From: Stanieria sp. NIES-3757
Lineage (GTDB): Bacteria > Cyanobacteriota > Cyanobacteriia > Cyanobacteriales > Xenococcaceae
Assembly: GCA_002355455.1 (NCBI GenBank)
Contig: AP017375.1
Coordinates: forward strand, 372,001-436,000
DNA: 64,000 nt
Reading direction: 5' to 3'
Shown here: one piece after another, positions 44,621 through 53,185 of the stretch
Layout: the number at the start of each line of letters is the position of its first letter
Numbering within the stretch: position 1 is the stretch's first letter
Notes under the pieces: model-generated
What the model saw: the letters and a program-made list of their open reading frames with translations, nothing else
What the model was told of the DNA's origin: nothing
Databases searched by the model: none
Translations under genes and position numbers: made by a program

Positions 44621-46021
44621 TTAAGCATCAGTTAACTCAGCTAAAGTAATTGGTAACAATACTTTAAATACCGAACCTTTTCCTACTTTGCTACTTACTG
44701 CAATTGAACCACCACATTTCTGTGCTAGTTGTTGAACAATAGTTAAACCTAAACCTGCGCCTGCAACGTGTTCGTTTTCAGTACTTCTAATTCGATAAAA
44801 ACTATCAAAAATTTTGGTTAATTCTTGAGGATCTATTCCTATACCCGTATCGCTTACAGCTAGTTCAACAAATTCATTATTTATTGTCGCTTGGACAAAA
44901 ACTTTACCTTGAGCAGGAGTAAATTGAAGACTATTATTAAGTAAATGAATAATGATTTGCCTAAGCCAAGAACTAGGACAAGCCACAGGAGGTAAATTAC
45001 TAGGAATAGTATATCCTAATAAAATTTGTTTTTCCTGAGCTAATGGTTGATAGGTACTTACTATTCCTGGAACTAAATCTTCTAGTCTAACTGAGTCAAC
45101 CTCAAAAGGAATTTCTAATTGTAATAATTCCAGTAAACCAGAAATCAAAGAATTTTGGCGATCGCATTCGTAATCAAGTATTTCTAAATAACGTTGGCGT
45201 TGCTCTCCTTTGATTTGTTTTGATTCTAGTAAACTTAAAGCAGTTTTCATCCGAGTAATGGGCGAGCGTAATTCTCGGACTAATTTATTAAGAAATTCCG
45301 ATTGTACTTCTACAAACTGAGCAAAACTATTAGTTTTACTTTGATTATTAGCTAAAGCATTCAGTGAATTTTGTAAGGTTTCAGTATATTCAATCTGTTT
45401 ACGTAATAAATCAGTAATTAATTGAGTTTCTTCTGGATTTTCACTAGAAATATCATTAAGGTCTGGTAAAATTGTTTGACTTGACTCAGATTCAAAAATT
45501 AATTGATTGAGTTCAGTAATCACAGTTTTAATTAAACTTGATTCAAAACTTAAAACTGCTTTTAAGTAAGGTTGTTGTACTCTTTTATTAGTTAATTCTG
45601 TTGAAATTTTTGCTTTTTGCCATTGAGCTAAAATCAAACAAGATAATTGGGGAGAAACTACAATCAGAAAAGATTCTTTTTTGAGCAAAGAATTATTAAC
45701 AATTTTGATTGGTGTAATTTTAGTTGTCAATTGACTCTCAGGCAATAAAAAAGCTGGATGATTTTTTTGGTTTCCATACCAATAAATATGTTTAATATTA
45801 TCTTGTTGTAAATACTTTTCTATTTCGCCCAACCAAGTTTTAGTCTGAGGTAATTTAAGCCAGATTTCTGTTGAGATTTGTCTTTCTTTTAAAAGCTCAA
45901 GAGTTAAAGTTAAATAAGATTGAAAAATGTTCGGACTGATTAGTAATTCTTGCCAGGAATTAGAAGTTTGTTGAACTAGTTGATAAACGGATAATCCGTG
46001 GACAGTAGAAAAAGAACTCAT
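44621..46021 (-). CDS. Histidine kinase-like protein with intact ATP site but no phospho-His
   Basis: 466 aa. The N-terminal ~220 residues are an unassigned, possibly DICT-like, sensor region. At the H-box the sequence is 'FLNKLVRELRSPITRMKTAL': Arg replaces the His of HELRTPL. The ATPase domain looks complete: N-box 'IIIHLLNNSLQFTP', G1 'VSDTGIGIDPQE', F-box 'FDSFYR', G2 'GAGLGLTIVQQLAQKCGG'. It can plausibly bind ATP but cannot autophosphorylate in the usual way. It is tail-to-tail with the kinase that keeps its His but lost the ATP motifs. Confidence 0.87.
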   Translation of the reverse strand: MSSFSTVHGLSVYQLVQQTSNSWQELLISPNIFQSYLTLTLELLKERQISTEIWLKLPQTKTWLGEIEKYLQQDNIKHIYWYGNQKNHPAFLLPESQLTTKITPIKIVNNSLLKKESFLIVVSPQLSCLILAQWQKAKISTELTNKRVQQPYLKAVLSFESSLIKTVITELNQLIFESESSQTILPDLNDISSENPEETQLITDLLRKQIEYTETLQNSLNALANNQSKTNSFAQFVEVQSEFLNKLVRELRSPITRMKTALSLLESKQIKGEQRQRYLEILDYECDRQNSLISGLLELLQLEIPFEVDSVRLEDLVPGIVSTYQPLAQEKQILLGYTIPSNLPPVACPSSWLRQIIIHLLNNSLQFTPAQGKVFVQATINNEFVELAVSDTGIGIDPQELTKIFDSFYRIRSTENEHVAGAGLGLTIVQQLAQKCGGSIAVSSKVGKGSVFKVLLPITLAELTDA

Positions 46022-46136
46022 GTGTTTAACAGTTGTTATGGTTGAGAAATATCAATACCAAAAAATGATTAGTCTGAACAAAACATGGTATGAGTTGTAG
46101 AGTGCAAGAATTATAACTATATTAGCCGAAGATATT

Positions 46137-47075
46137 TTAAAGACAACAATTAATAGTCGCAATTACCGATTTTGCTAATGCCTCTAAATGATAGCCTCCT
46201 TCTAAGCCAAATAATAAACGGCGAGTAATTGATAATAAAAATTTGGTTAATACACCATAATCTTGAGGTTGTAAAGCAATTTCTGCTAGAGGATCTAAAG
46301 CATTAGCATCGTATCCTGCACTAACAATTAATAAATCTGGTTGAATTTTAGTTAAGAAAGGTATTACTTTTTGTTCAAAAGCTGATTGATATTCAATAAT
46401 CGTACTGCCTGCTACCATGGGGATGTTAAGAACATTTTGATATAATCCGCGAGACCTTCGGTAGTCGCTATCGCGATCGCTTGCTTGACCTGTGCCTGGA
46501 TAACAAGGATACTGATGTAGTGAACAATAGGCAATTTGAGGATTATTTTCGACAATTGCTTCTGTACCGTTACCATGATGAACATCCCAATCAAGAATTG
46601 CAACTTGATTAATCCCTGGTTGTTGTAAAGCGTAATTTGCTGCGATCGCAGCATTAGAAAAAAGACAAAATCCCATTCCTGTTTCACGGGTGGCATGATG
46701 TCCGGGAGGACGGGCTAAAACAAAAGCAGGATTATTGTTAGTCAGCACGAGATCTACTCCGTCTAACCAAGCACTTACGGCGAGTAAAGCAATTTCGTAA
46801 CTACGGGGCGAAATAGGAGTATCTAAATCTAAATAACCTCCGCCACTTTCGGCAAGATGTTGTAATTTATCTATATATTTTTGAGTATGAATTGCTTGGA
46901 TATGGGGTAAGACTTCTCTTTGAGTAATGGGTGTTGGTTTTTGCCAATTGATTTGATCGTGCCAAGCAACTTGTTGTAATGCTTTGACTATCGCGGTAAG
47001 ACGAGCAGGTTTTTCAGGGTGACCATAGCCTGTATCATGTAAAAGAAAGTCTTCTGAATAAATTACTGGGAACAT
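46137..47075 (-). CDS. Histone-deacetylase-family amidohydrolase
   Basis: A 312-aa zinc deacetylase of the HDAC/AcuC/acetylpolyamine amidohydrolase superfamily: 'FLLHDTGYGHPEKPARL', 'LARPPGHHATRETGMGFC', 'VAILDWDVHHGNGTEAI', 'LIVSAGYDANALDPLA' and 'FGLEGGYHLE'. The charge-relay His pair and zinc ligands are all seen. The bacterial substrate is uncertain. A short Arg/Asp-rich stretch 'DRDSDYRRSR' near residue 205 is encoded over a HIP1 site and may be a small repeat insertion. Confidence 0.92.
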   Translation of the reverse strand: MFPVIYSEDFLLHDTGYGHPEKPARLTAIVKALQQVAWHDQINWQKPTPITQREVLPHIQAIHTQKYIDKLQHLAESGGGYLDLDTPISPRSYEIALLAVSAWLDGVDLVLTNNNPAFVLARPPGHHATRETGMGFCLFSNAAIAANYALQQPGINQVAILDWDVHHGNGTEAIVENNPQIAYCSLHQYPCYPGTGQASDRDSDYRRSRGLYQNVLNIPMVAGSTIIEYQSAFEQKVIPFLTKIQPDLLIVSAGYDANALDPLAEIALQPQDYGVLTKFLLSITRRLLFGLEGGYHLEALAKSVIATINCCL

Positions 47076-47299
47076 AATTAATCTCGTTTAAAAGCTGAGA
47101 CACCTATCGTTATATTTACCTTGTTTTTCCCCTCTTACTATTTATTTTTCTCAATTATTCATGGGTTTTTGCCGAGCAACAATTTAGCTAGATGAGTGGC
47201 AATTTATATTATTTAAAAATAAGCTTAATTTTAGCTCTAATAAATTGCGTGGTTGTGTTTTTTCAATAACGTTAGACAAGTTTATTTATATATATAATT

Positions 47300-49360
47300 A
47301 TGACTTTTACTTCTAATTTTTTTCAAGGTTGGCAATTCTGGATTGATCGCGGTGGAACTTTTACAGATATCGTTGCTAAAACTCCTCAAGGTAACATTAT
47401 TCTCCACAAATTACTTTCAGAAAATCCCGAACAGTACACCGATGCACCAATTCAAGGTATTCGAGATGTAATGGGAATTACTCAAGACGCACCTATTCCT
47501 ACCGCAGAGATTGAAGTAATCAAAATGGGGACAACCGTAGCTACTAATGCCCTTTTAGAAAGAAAAGGCGATCGCGTTGTTTTAGCTATTACCAAAGGTT
47601 TTAAAGACGCACTACGTATTGGTTATCAAAATCGTCCCGATATTTTTGCTTTAGAAATTATTCTGCCAGAAATGCTTTATGAAACAGTTGTCGAAGTAGA
47701 AGAACGTTATGATGCCCAAGGTAATGAATTAATTCCTGTTAATACTAGTTCCGTTAGAAAAGATTTACAAGCTGCTTATGATGCAGGGATTAAAAGTTGT
47801 GCCATCGTTTTAATGCACAGTTATCGTTATCCACAACACGAATTAATCGTTGGTGCGATCGCTCAAGAAATTGGCTTTACTCAAATCTCTATCTCCCATC
47901 AAGTCAGTCCTTTAATTAAATTAATTAGTCGAGGCGATACCACTGTAGTCGATGCCTATCTCTCTCCTATCCTGCGCCGTTATGTCGAACAGATTGCTAG
48001 TCAACTAATGACAAACGACCAAAAACTAACAACCAAACTGATGTTTATGCAATCTAATGGGGGATTGGTAGATGCCAACTTATTCCAAGGTAAAGATAGC
48101 ATTCTCTCTGGGCCTGCGGGTGGCATTGTTGGTGCAGTCAAAACTTGTCAGATGGCAGGATTCAATAAAATCATCGGTTTTGATATGGGAGGTACCTCCA
48201 CCGATGTCAGTCATTTTGCAGGAGAATACGAACGCAGTTTTGAAACCGAAGTCGCAGGAGTTCGATTGCGATCGCCAATGATGTCTATTTACACTGTCGC
48301 TGCTGGTGGTGGTTCTATTTTACAGTTTGATGGCAGTAGATATAGAGTCGGCCCCCAATCTGCTGGGGCAAATCCCGGTCCTGCTTCCTATGGTAGAGGA
48401 GGACCTTTAACCGTCACTGATTGTAATGTTGTGATCGGAAAATTACAACCTAAATTTTTTCCTAAAGTATTTGGTAAAAATGCCAATTCTCCTCTAGATC
48501 TAGAAATAGTCAAACAGAAATTTCAACAGCTTGTTAAACAAATTGGCGACCATCGCACACCCGAACAAATTGCCTCTGGTTTCTTAACTATTGCCGTAGA
48601 TAATATGGCAAATGCGATCAAAAAAATCTCTCTTCAAAAAGGTTATGACGTGTCCGAATATACTCTTTGTTGTTTTGGTGGTGCAGGAGGACAACACGCC
48701 TGTTTAATTGCTGATGTTTTAGGAATCAAACAAATTTTTATTCATCCCTATGCAGGAGTGTTATCTGCCTATGGAATTGGTTTAGCCGATCTTAGAATTA
48801 TTAAAGAAAAGTCAATTGAAGCTCAATTAACCGAAGAATTATTAAGAGAATTAACTGAGGTTTTTTCTGAATTAATTAAAGTAGCTAAAGCAGAATTAAA
48901 TCAACAACAAACCCAAGGAACAGAAGAAATTAAAATTTTACAAAAAGTCCATCTAAAATATCAAGGTACAGACTCAAGTTTAATGGTAGATTTAGCTCAA
49001 ATTAACCAGATGAGAGCAAGTTTTGAACAGACTCATCAACAACGTTACGGTTTTATTATTGAAAACAAAGCTTTAATTGTTGAAACAGTTTCTATCGAAT
49101 TAATTTGTCCTACCTATCAATCCGAAGAAATTGCAATTAAAACTACTAGAAACACACCGCTTCAACCAACTGCTACAGTAAAAATATACACTGCGGATAC
49201 TTGGTATGATACTCCCGTTTACGATCGAGAAAAATTACAACCAGGAGACGTGATTAACTCTCCAGCTATTGTTATTGAACCCACAGGAACTAACGTAATT
49301 GAACCCGGTTGGCAAGGAAACATTAGCGATCGCAATAATTTGATTTTACAAAAAATTTAA
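47300..49360 (+). CDS. Hydantoinase/oxoprolinase HyuA-type subunit
   Basis: A 686-aa ATP-dependent hydantoinase/5-oxoprolinase A part: 'FWIDRGGTFTDIVAKTPQG' at the N-terminus, 'GTTVATNALLERKGDR', 'SGPAGGIVGAVKTC', 'GFDMGGTSTDVSHF' and 'CCFGGAGGQHACLIAD'. Many cyanobacterial 5-oxoprolinases are about 1200 aa with A and B parts fused; here only A is present and no B gene follows, so the partner must be elsewhere or the function differs. Confidence 0.9.
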   Translation: MTFTSNFFQGWQFWIDRGGTFTDIVAKTPQGNIILHKLLSENPEQYTDAPIQGIRDVMGITQDAPIPTAEIEVIKMGTTVATNALLERKGDRVVLAITKGFKDALRIGYQNRPDIFALEIILPEMLYETVVEVEERYDAQGNELIPVNTSSVRKDLQAAYDAGIKSCAIVLMHSYRYPQHELIVGAIAQEIGFTQISISHQVSPLIKLISRGDTTVVDAYLSPILRRYVEQIASQLMTNDQKLTTKLMFMQSNGGLVDANLFQGKDSILSGPAGGIVGAVKTCQMAGFNKIIGFDMGGTSTDVSHFAGEYERSFETEVAGVRLRSPMMSIYTVAAGGGSILQFDGSRYRVGPQSAGANPGPASYGRGGPLTVTDCNVVIGKLQPKFFPKVFGKNANSPLDLEIVKQKFQQLVKQIGDHRTPEQIASGFLTIAVDNMANAIKKISLQKGYDVSEYTLCCFGGAGGQHACLIADVLGIKQIFIHPYAGVLSAYGIGLADLRIIKEKSIEAQLTEELLRELTEVFSELIKVAKAELNQQQTQGTEEIKILQKVHLKYQGTDSSLMVDLAQINQMRASFEQTHQQRYGFIIENKALIVETVSIELICPTYQSEEIAIKTTRNTPLQPTATVKIYTADTWYDTPVYDREKLQPGDVINSPAIVIEPTGTNVIEPGWQGNISDRNNLILQKI

Positions 49361-49456
49361 TCCTTCATTAAAACTTAATAATTTTTGCTCAATTCACTTT
49401 TTATTCTTTTCAAGCTAAAGGTTGAGTATATTCCTTCACTATTGCTCAACATAACC

Positions 49457-49477
49457 TTTTTACTTTTTACTTTTTAC
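49457..49477. repeat. Heptamer repeat TTTTTAC x3
   Basis: Three perfect consecutive TTTTTAC units in the 234-base gap between the HyuA-type gene and the small secreted protein. No gene in the gap. Confidence 0.7.
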
Positions 49478-49594
49478 TTGATTCCATTAGGGACTGTTAA
49501 AAAACTGGAACAATCGACCTTCAAAAGCGTCTTTAAGCCTAATAAACTAATAGTATATTTTAAGCTCAAATTATGGCTAAGGCTGTAAAAATTT

Positions 49595-50029
49595 ATGACA
49601 AAGTTAGGTAATTTATTTAGTGCTATTAGTTTGACTATATTGAGTTTGGTAAATAGTGCCAATAGTGTTGCAGCTAAACCAATAGGAAATGGATTAAAAT
49701 TTGAGACCGATACTCAAACTATTCAAGGGCAATCGGGAGGTTCAATAGATAGTAAAGGATGCGGTTTTATTGCTAGCTCGCCCAACTATGTGATTAATTT
49801 ACCTCAACGTCTTGATTATATGAGATTGAGTGTACAGGCGACAGGAGGTCAACCAACTTTATTAGTAGTGGGGCCACACTCAGGAGACACTCTTTGCGCT
49901 TTAGGAGACCAAGTATCAGGATTCAAACCAGAAATTTCTGGAGTTTGGGAACCAGGACAATATCAAATCTTCATCGGCGATCGCACTGGAGCTACTTATC
50001 AGTTTACTCTAAATATTTCAACTAAATAA
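49595..50029 (+). CDS. Small secreted protein of unknown function
   Basis: 144 aa. A clear N-terminal signal peptide ('LFSAISLTILSLVNSANSVAA') with likely cleavage after AxA near residue 28. The mature part is beta-rich with two Cys ('DSKGCGFI', 'GDTLCALG') that could form a disulfide, and a C-terminal 'PGQYQIFIGDRTGATYQFTL'. I recognise no family; a periplasmic or lipid-free surface protein is likely. Confidence 0.7.
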   Translation: MTKLGNLFSAISLTILSLVNSANSVAAKPIGNGLKFETDTQTIQGQSGGSIDSKGCGFIASSPNYVINLPQRLDYMRLSVQATGGQPTLLVVGPHSGDTLCALGDQVSGFKPEISGVWEPGQYQIFIGDRTGATYQFTLNISTK

Positions 50030-50038
50030 CAATTATGA

Positions 50039-50419
50039 TTAATCTTCTAATTGTTGTACCGATACTTCTACTGCATCTACATCAATTGTTCCTGGAGGAG
50101 TTATACGATGGAATTTTCCTCCATCTACTTGAAGAGGTTCACTACAATTAGGACATTTAAATTCTGTATTTTTGAAGCCAGTAAATTCGTAATTACACAC
50201 TGGACACTGGTCTTGAATTAAATTACGTTTTAACCACCATTGCAAGCCCCAGAAAGCTAATACTGGTGTAATGATTAAAAAAGCTAATAAAATTAAAAAT
50301 CCATTAACAATCCAGCCTAAGCCAACCGAACCTAATAAAACAGCAATTAGAATCAAAGTCAGCCAACAGCCCAAGCCAGAAACATTGTATTGAAGCAGTT
50401 TACTGAAGTTATCATTCAC
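50039..50419 (-). CDS. Membrane protein with zinc-ribbon
   Basis: 126 aa. Two adjacent hydrophobic segments (about 13-62) are followed by a zinc-ribbon with two Cys pairs ('CPVCNYEFTGFKN', 'FKCPNCSEPL'). Small proteins of this kind are conserved in cyanobacteria; function unknown. It converges with the secreted protein, with nine bases between stops. Confidence 0.75.
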   Translation of the reverse strand: MNDNFSKLLQYNVSGLGCWLTLILIAVLLGSVGLGWIVNGFLILLAFLIITPVLAFWGLQWWLKRNLIQDQCPVCNYEFTGFKNTEFKCPNCSEPLQVDGGKFHRITPPGTIDVDAVEVSVQQLED

Positions 50420-50686
50420 AGTTTTCTTTGAGGTTAATTTTAAATTACTTGTTCCTATCCTAGTCTAGATTGGTGATTGTTTTAGCAAATCTCAACTTTT
50501 TTCTATTCTTACTTCTAGTTTGAATTAATCGAGCGCGAAAGTAAAAGTAACAATCAATATTCCTAATTTTGCAGACATTTTCCCTTCGGTAAGGTGTTTT
50601 TTTTTGCCTCTACTCGATTTACTTTTCTTAGGTTAACCTATGTAGCACTTTGCAGTTTTAGTTTTACTCTCAAGGAATAATCATCT

Positions 50687-52021
50687 ATGAAAAAATGGCT
50701 TGCTCAGTATGTAGGAAACGATTTAGAGCAAACCGAATTATTTCCTCTTTTATTTCGAGGTGCTGGAGTAGCCTTAGTTGCACAATTCTTAGGTGCTGGG
50801 ATTAGCTATTTTGCTCAAGTTTTGCTAGCTCGGTGGATGGGAGCAGCAGACTATGGAACTTATGATTATATAATTGCGATCGCGACTTTGGTAGGCTATG
50901 TAGCAGGATTAGGATTTCCTAATTCTATGTTACGCTTCATCCCTGAATATACTGTCAAGCAAGATTGGGGAAGATTAAAAGGCTTAATTTTGTCTAGTTG
51001 GGGAGTGGTTTTGTTGAGTAGTTTATTACTTGCCATCATTGGTAGTATTACTGTTGCTTGGCTTTCTAAAATTACCTCTCTTCCGAGCGATAGCATTAAA
51101 TTTGGATTGTGGAGTGTACCGCTTTTGGCTTTAGTCAGACAGCAACTAGAAATGACTAGAGCAAGTAAACAAATTGCTTTAGCTTATTTACCATCGGCGG
51201 TTTTTTTACCTTTATTAGTAATTTTTGGTTCGGCTTACTATGGTCAAGAGCTTACTAGTAAATTAGCACTAATAATAACAATGGTTAGTTTAGCCGTTGT
51301 CATAATTGCTCAATTGTGGTGCTTTAAAGTTTGGTTTGAGAAAAAATGTCATGCGATCAAGTCGATTTATGTTCCAAAAGAATGGTTAGCGGTTGCTTTT
51401 CCTTTGTTACTTAATGATGGCGCACACATGATTTTATCCCAAACCGATATTCTCATGATTGGCTCAACTCTGGGTTCTTTTGAAGTGGGAATTTATACTG
51501 CTGCGCTCAAAACATCTGCTTGGGTAGGCTTTATTCTAGTTGCGGTTAATGCGATCGCTGCACCGATGTTTGCTACTCTATATACTCAGGGCAGACTAAA
51601 AGATTTACAAGAACTCGTCGATAATATAGCTCGTTGGCTATTTTTTCCTACCTTATTAATAGCGAGTGCTTTAATTATAAATGCTGACGCGGTGTTGGGT
51701 TTATTTGGAGAGGAATTTATAGCAGGGCGTTGGGAAATGATTGTTTTAATCGGCGGACAGCTAGTTAATGTTGGGGCTGGTTCGGTAGGATATATATTGC
51801 AAATGACTGGATATCATCGTCAATGTGCTTATGTGGTTTGCTGTAGTGCGTTATTAAACTTAATTTTAAATAGTATTTTGATTCCTATGATTGGAATTTT
51901 GGGTGCTGCGATCGCAACGGCGATTACGATGGCACTCTGGAATATCTGGTTGCATCATTTAGTAGTAAAAAATATCGGAGTTCAACCTTCTATTTTTTCT
52001 GCTTTTAAACTGGGAAGATAA
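50687..52021 (+). CDS. Wzx-like oligosaccharide flippase
   Basis: A 444-aa integral membrane protein with about 12 segments, of the MOP/PST superfamily: 'GAGISYFAQVLLARWMGAADYGTYDY' region, 'FPLLLNDGAHMILSQTDILMIG', 'FEVGIYTAALKTSAW' and the C-terminal 'MIGILGAAIATAITMALWN'. It would translocate lipid-linked oligosaccharides to the periplasm. No glycosyltransferase cluster is adjacent, so its substrate is unknown. Confidence 0.88.
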   Translation: MKKWLAQYVGNDLEQTELFPLLFRGAGVALVAQFLGAGISYFAQVLLARWMGAADYGTYDYIIAIATLVGYVAGLGFPNSMLRFIPEYTVKQDWGRLKGLILSSWGVVLLSSLLLAIIGSITVAWLSKITSLPSDSIKFGLWSVPLLALVRQQLEMTRASKQIALAYLPSAVFLPLLVIFGSAYYGQELTSKLALIITMVSLAVVIIAQLWCFKVWFEKKCHAIKSIYVPKEWLAVAFPLLLNDGAHMILSQTDILMIGSTLGSFEVGIYTAALKTSAWVGFILVAVNAIAAPMFATLYTQGRLKDLQELVDNIARWLFFPTLLIASALIINADAVLGLFGEEFIAGRWEMIVLIGGQLVNVGAGSVGYILQMTGYHRQCAYVVCCSALLNLILNSILIPMIGILGAAIATAITMALWNIWLHHLVVKNIGVQPSIFSAFKLGR

Positions 52022-52211
52022 TATCCATAGTATTAGGCATAATCATTGTACGTTCAAATAAAAATTCGCTGTAATCAGCTAGACTATCTAGTCCCAAAAA
52101 GTTAAGCGAAATTTCTGCTACTAACCAGATAGTAGTTTTTAAGAAAAGCTTTTTCCATTTAACATTCTTTAATATTTGCTGATCTGCTAAACAACCTGTC
52201 TGAGCGAACAT
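52005..52211 (-). CDS. Small conserved cyanobacterial protein
   Basis: 68 aa; 'KTTIWLVAEISLNFLGLDSL' followed by 'ADYSEFLFER' is a pattern I believe recurs in small cyanobacterial proteins of unknown function. One amphipathic or weakly hydrophobic helix. It overlaps the flippase 3' end by 17 bases in convergent orientation. Moderate confidence because it is short. Confidence 0.55.
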   Translation of the reverse strand: MFAQTGCLADQQILKNVKWKKLFLKTTIWLVAEISLNFLGLDSLADYSEFLFERTMIMPNTMDIIFPV

Positions 52212-52317
52212 TTCTTAATTTTGTATGTATTTATGTAAACAAAATTAACATTGTTGTGTAACAAATCGCAATATTATTTTTACCGATTAAAGCTCAATTA
52301 CATCAATCTCCTAACTG

Positions 52318-52857
52318 CTACAAAACTTCAATGACTCCCCGAAACATATTCATACCGCAAGTAAACTCGTATCTACCAGGTTTTTGGGGGGTAAATTCAA
52401 TCGGTGTAACTTGGTTAAGAGATAAGGTTTGAGCGATATGAAAGTCGGGAAAACGGACTTCTTCAAGACAACTACTAGCATCCTGGCGATCAAAGTTTAA
52501 TCGTACTTTTTGATTAGCTCGAACTACAATCTGACTGGGTTCGTAACCGCCATCAACGGTAATTGTAATTTCTTGAATATCTCCTTGTGTAGTTGCTTGA
52601 CGAGATTTAGGTTGACTGAATAAAAACCACCATAGTTCTAAACCAATCAGTCCTAATCCACCAACTGTAACAATCAATTTATTACTTAATGGTTGTTCGA
52701 TTCTTTGAAATTGTCCCGTTGATTCGCTCATCTGGTGAGGCATTTGAGCTACTGCATTACCCGAAGCAACTCCCAACACAATTCCTAAACTTGCCAGAAT
52801 GTTAGCGAGCGCAAATGCGCCAGCGAAGCTGTCCGCTTTTTTAGTCGCCATTGTCAA
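52318..52857 (-). CDS. Cupredoxin-domain protein of copper operon
   Basis: 179 aa. Two hydrophobic segments (about 12-38 and 60-82) anchor a C-terminal cupredoxin domain: 'ITITVDGGYEPSQIVVRANQ', 'SSCLEEVRFPDFHIAQTL' and 'PGRYEFTCGMNMFRGVIEVL', with Cys, His and Met residues suited to copper. It is the last gene after the chaperone and CopA on the same strand, so a copper sensing, storage or transfer role in the periplasm is likely. The N-terminal 'KADSFAGAFALAN' is encoded by GC-rich DNA and may contain a small repeat. Confidence 0.82.
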   Translation of the reverse strand: MTMATKKADSFAGAFALANILASLGIVLGVASGNAVAQMPHQMSESTGQFQRIEQPLSNKLIVTVGGLGLIGLELWWFLFSQPKSRQATTQGDIQEITITVDGGYEPSQIVVRANQKVRLNFDRQDASSCLEEVRFPDFHIAQTLSLNQVTPIEFTPQKPGRYEFTCGMNMFRGVIEVL

Positions 52858-52923
52858 ACCTCCTATAATATCAAGTACAGATAATTAGTTGAAAAAAAAA
52901 GGCTGGTTGCAATAGAAAAAAAT

Positions 52924-52979
52924 TTATTACTTATTACTTATTACTTATTACTTATTACCTATTACTTATTACTTATTAC
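52924..52979. repeat. Heptanucleotide array TTATTAC x8
   Basis: Eight consecutive 7-mers, seven TTATTAC and one CTATTAC (sixth). It lies between the cupredoxin and the 39-aa gene; its last unit supplies the stop codon of the latter. STRR-type repeat known from cyanobacteria; the reverse orientation occurs at 608-635. Confidence 0.9.
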
Positions 52980-53095
52980 TTGACCTCACCAACAATATAA
53001 GTATTCAACCGAACTTGATATAATATCGCTCCAGAAATTACTCCAAGCAGAAATCCAAATCCTGCCCATGTACTGAAAAAGATAATTGTGTTCAT
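52976..53095 (-). CDS. 39-aa single-pass membrane peptide in copper operon
   Basis: ATG at 53095 and TAA at 52978-52976 encode 39 residues: 'MNTIIFFSTWAGFGFLLGVI' then 'SGAILYQVRLNTYIVGEVK'. It is one strong hydrophobic helix with a polar, basic-then-acidic C-terminus, the layout of a small membrane subunit. It lies between copA and the cupredoxin on the same strand. I do not recognise it as a known photosystem or cytochrome subunit. No strong ribosome binding site is seen. Could be chance, but the composition and position favour a gene. Confidence 0.5.
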   Translation of the reverse strand: MNTIIFFSTWAGFGFLLGVISGAILYQVRLNTYIVGEVK

Positions 53096-53185
53096 ATTTG
53101 GTAAGCTATTTCAGAAAGTGTTGTCTTTTTCTTTTCTACCTTCTGCCTTCTAAAGGGGCTGTGACTCGAACATCAGTTTATTCCT

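Noticed and set aside
49385-49588. 67-codon frame between HyuA and the secreted protein
   Set aside because: Runs through a TTTTTAC heptamer array and has biased, repetitive composition.
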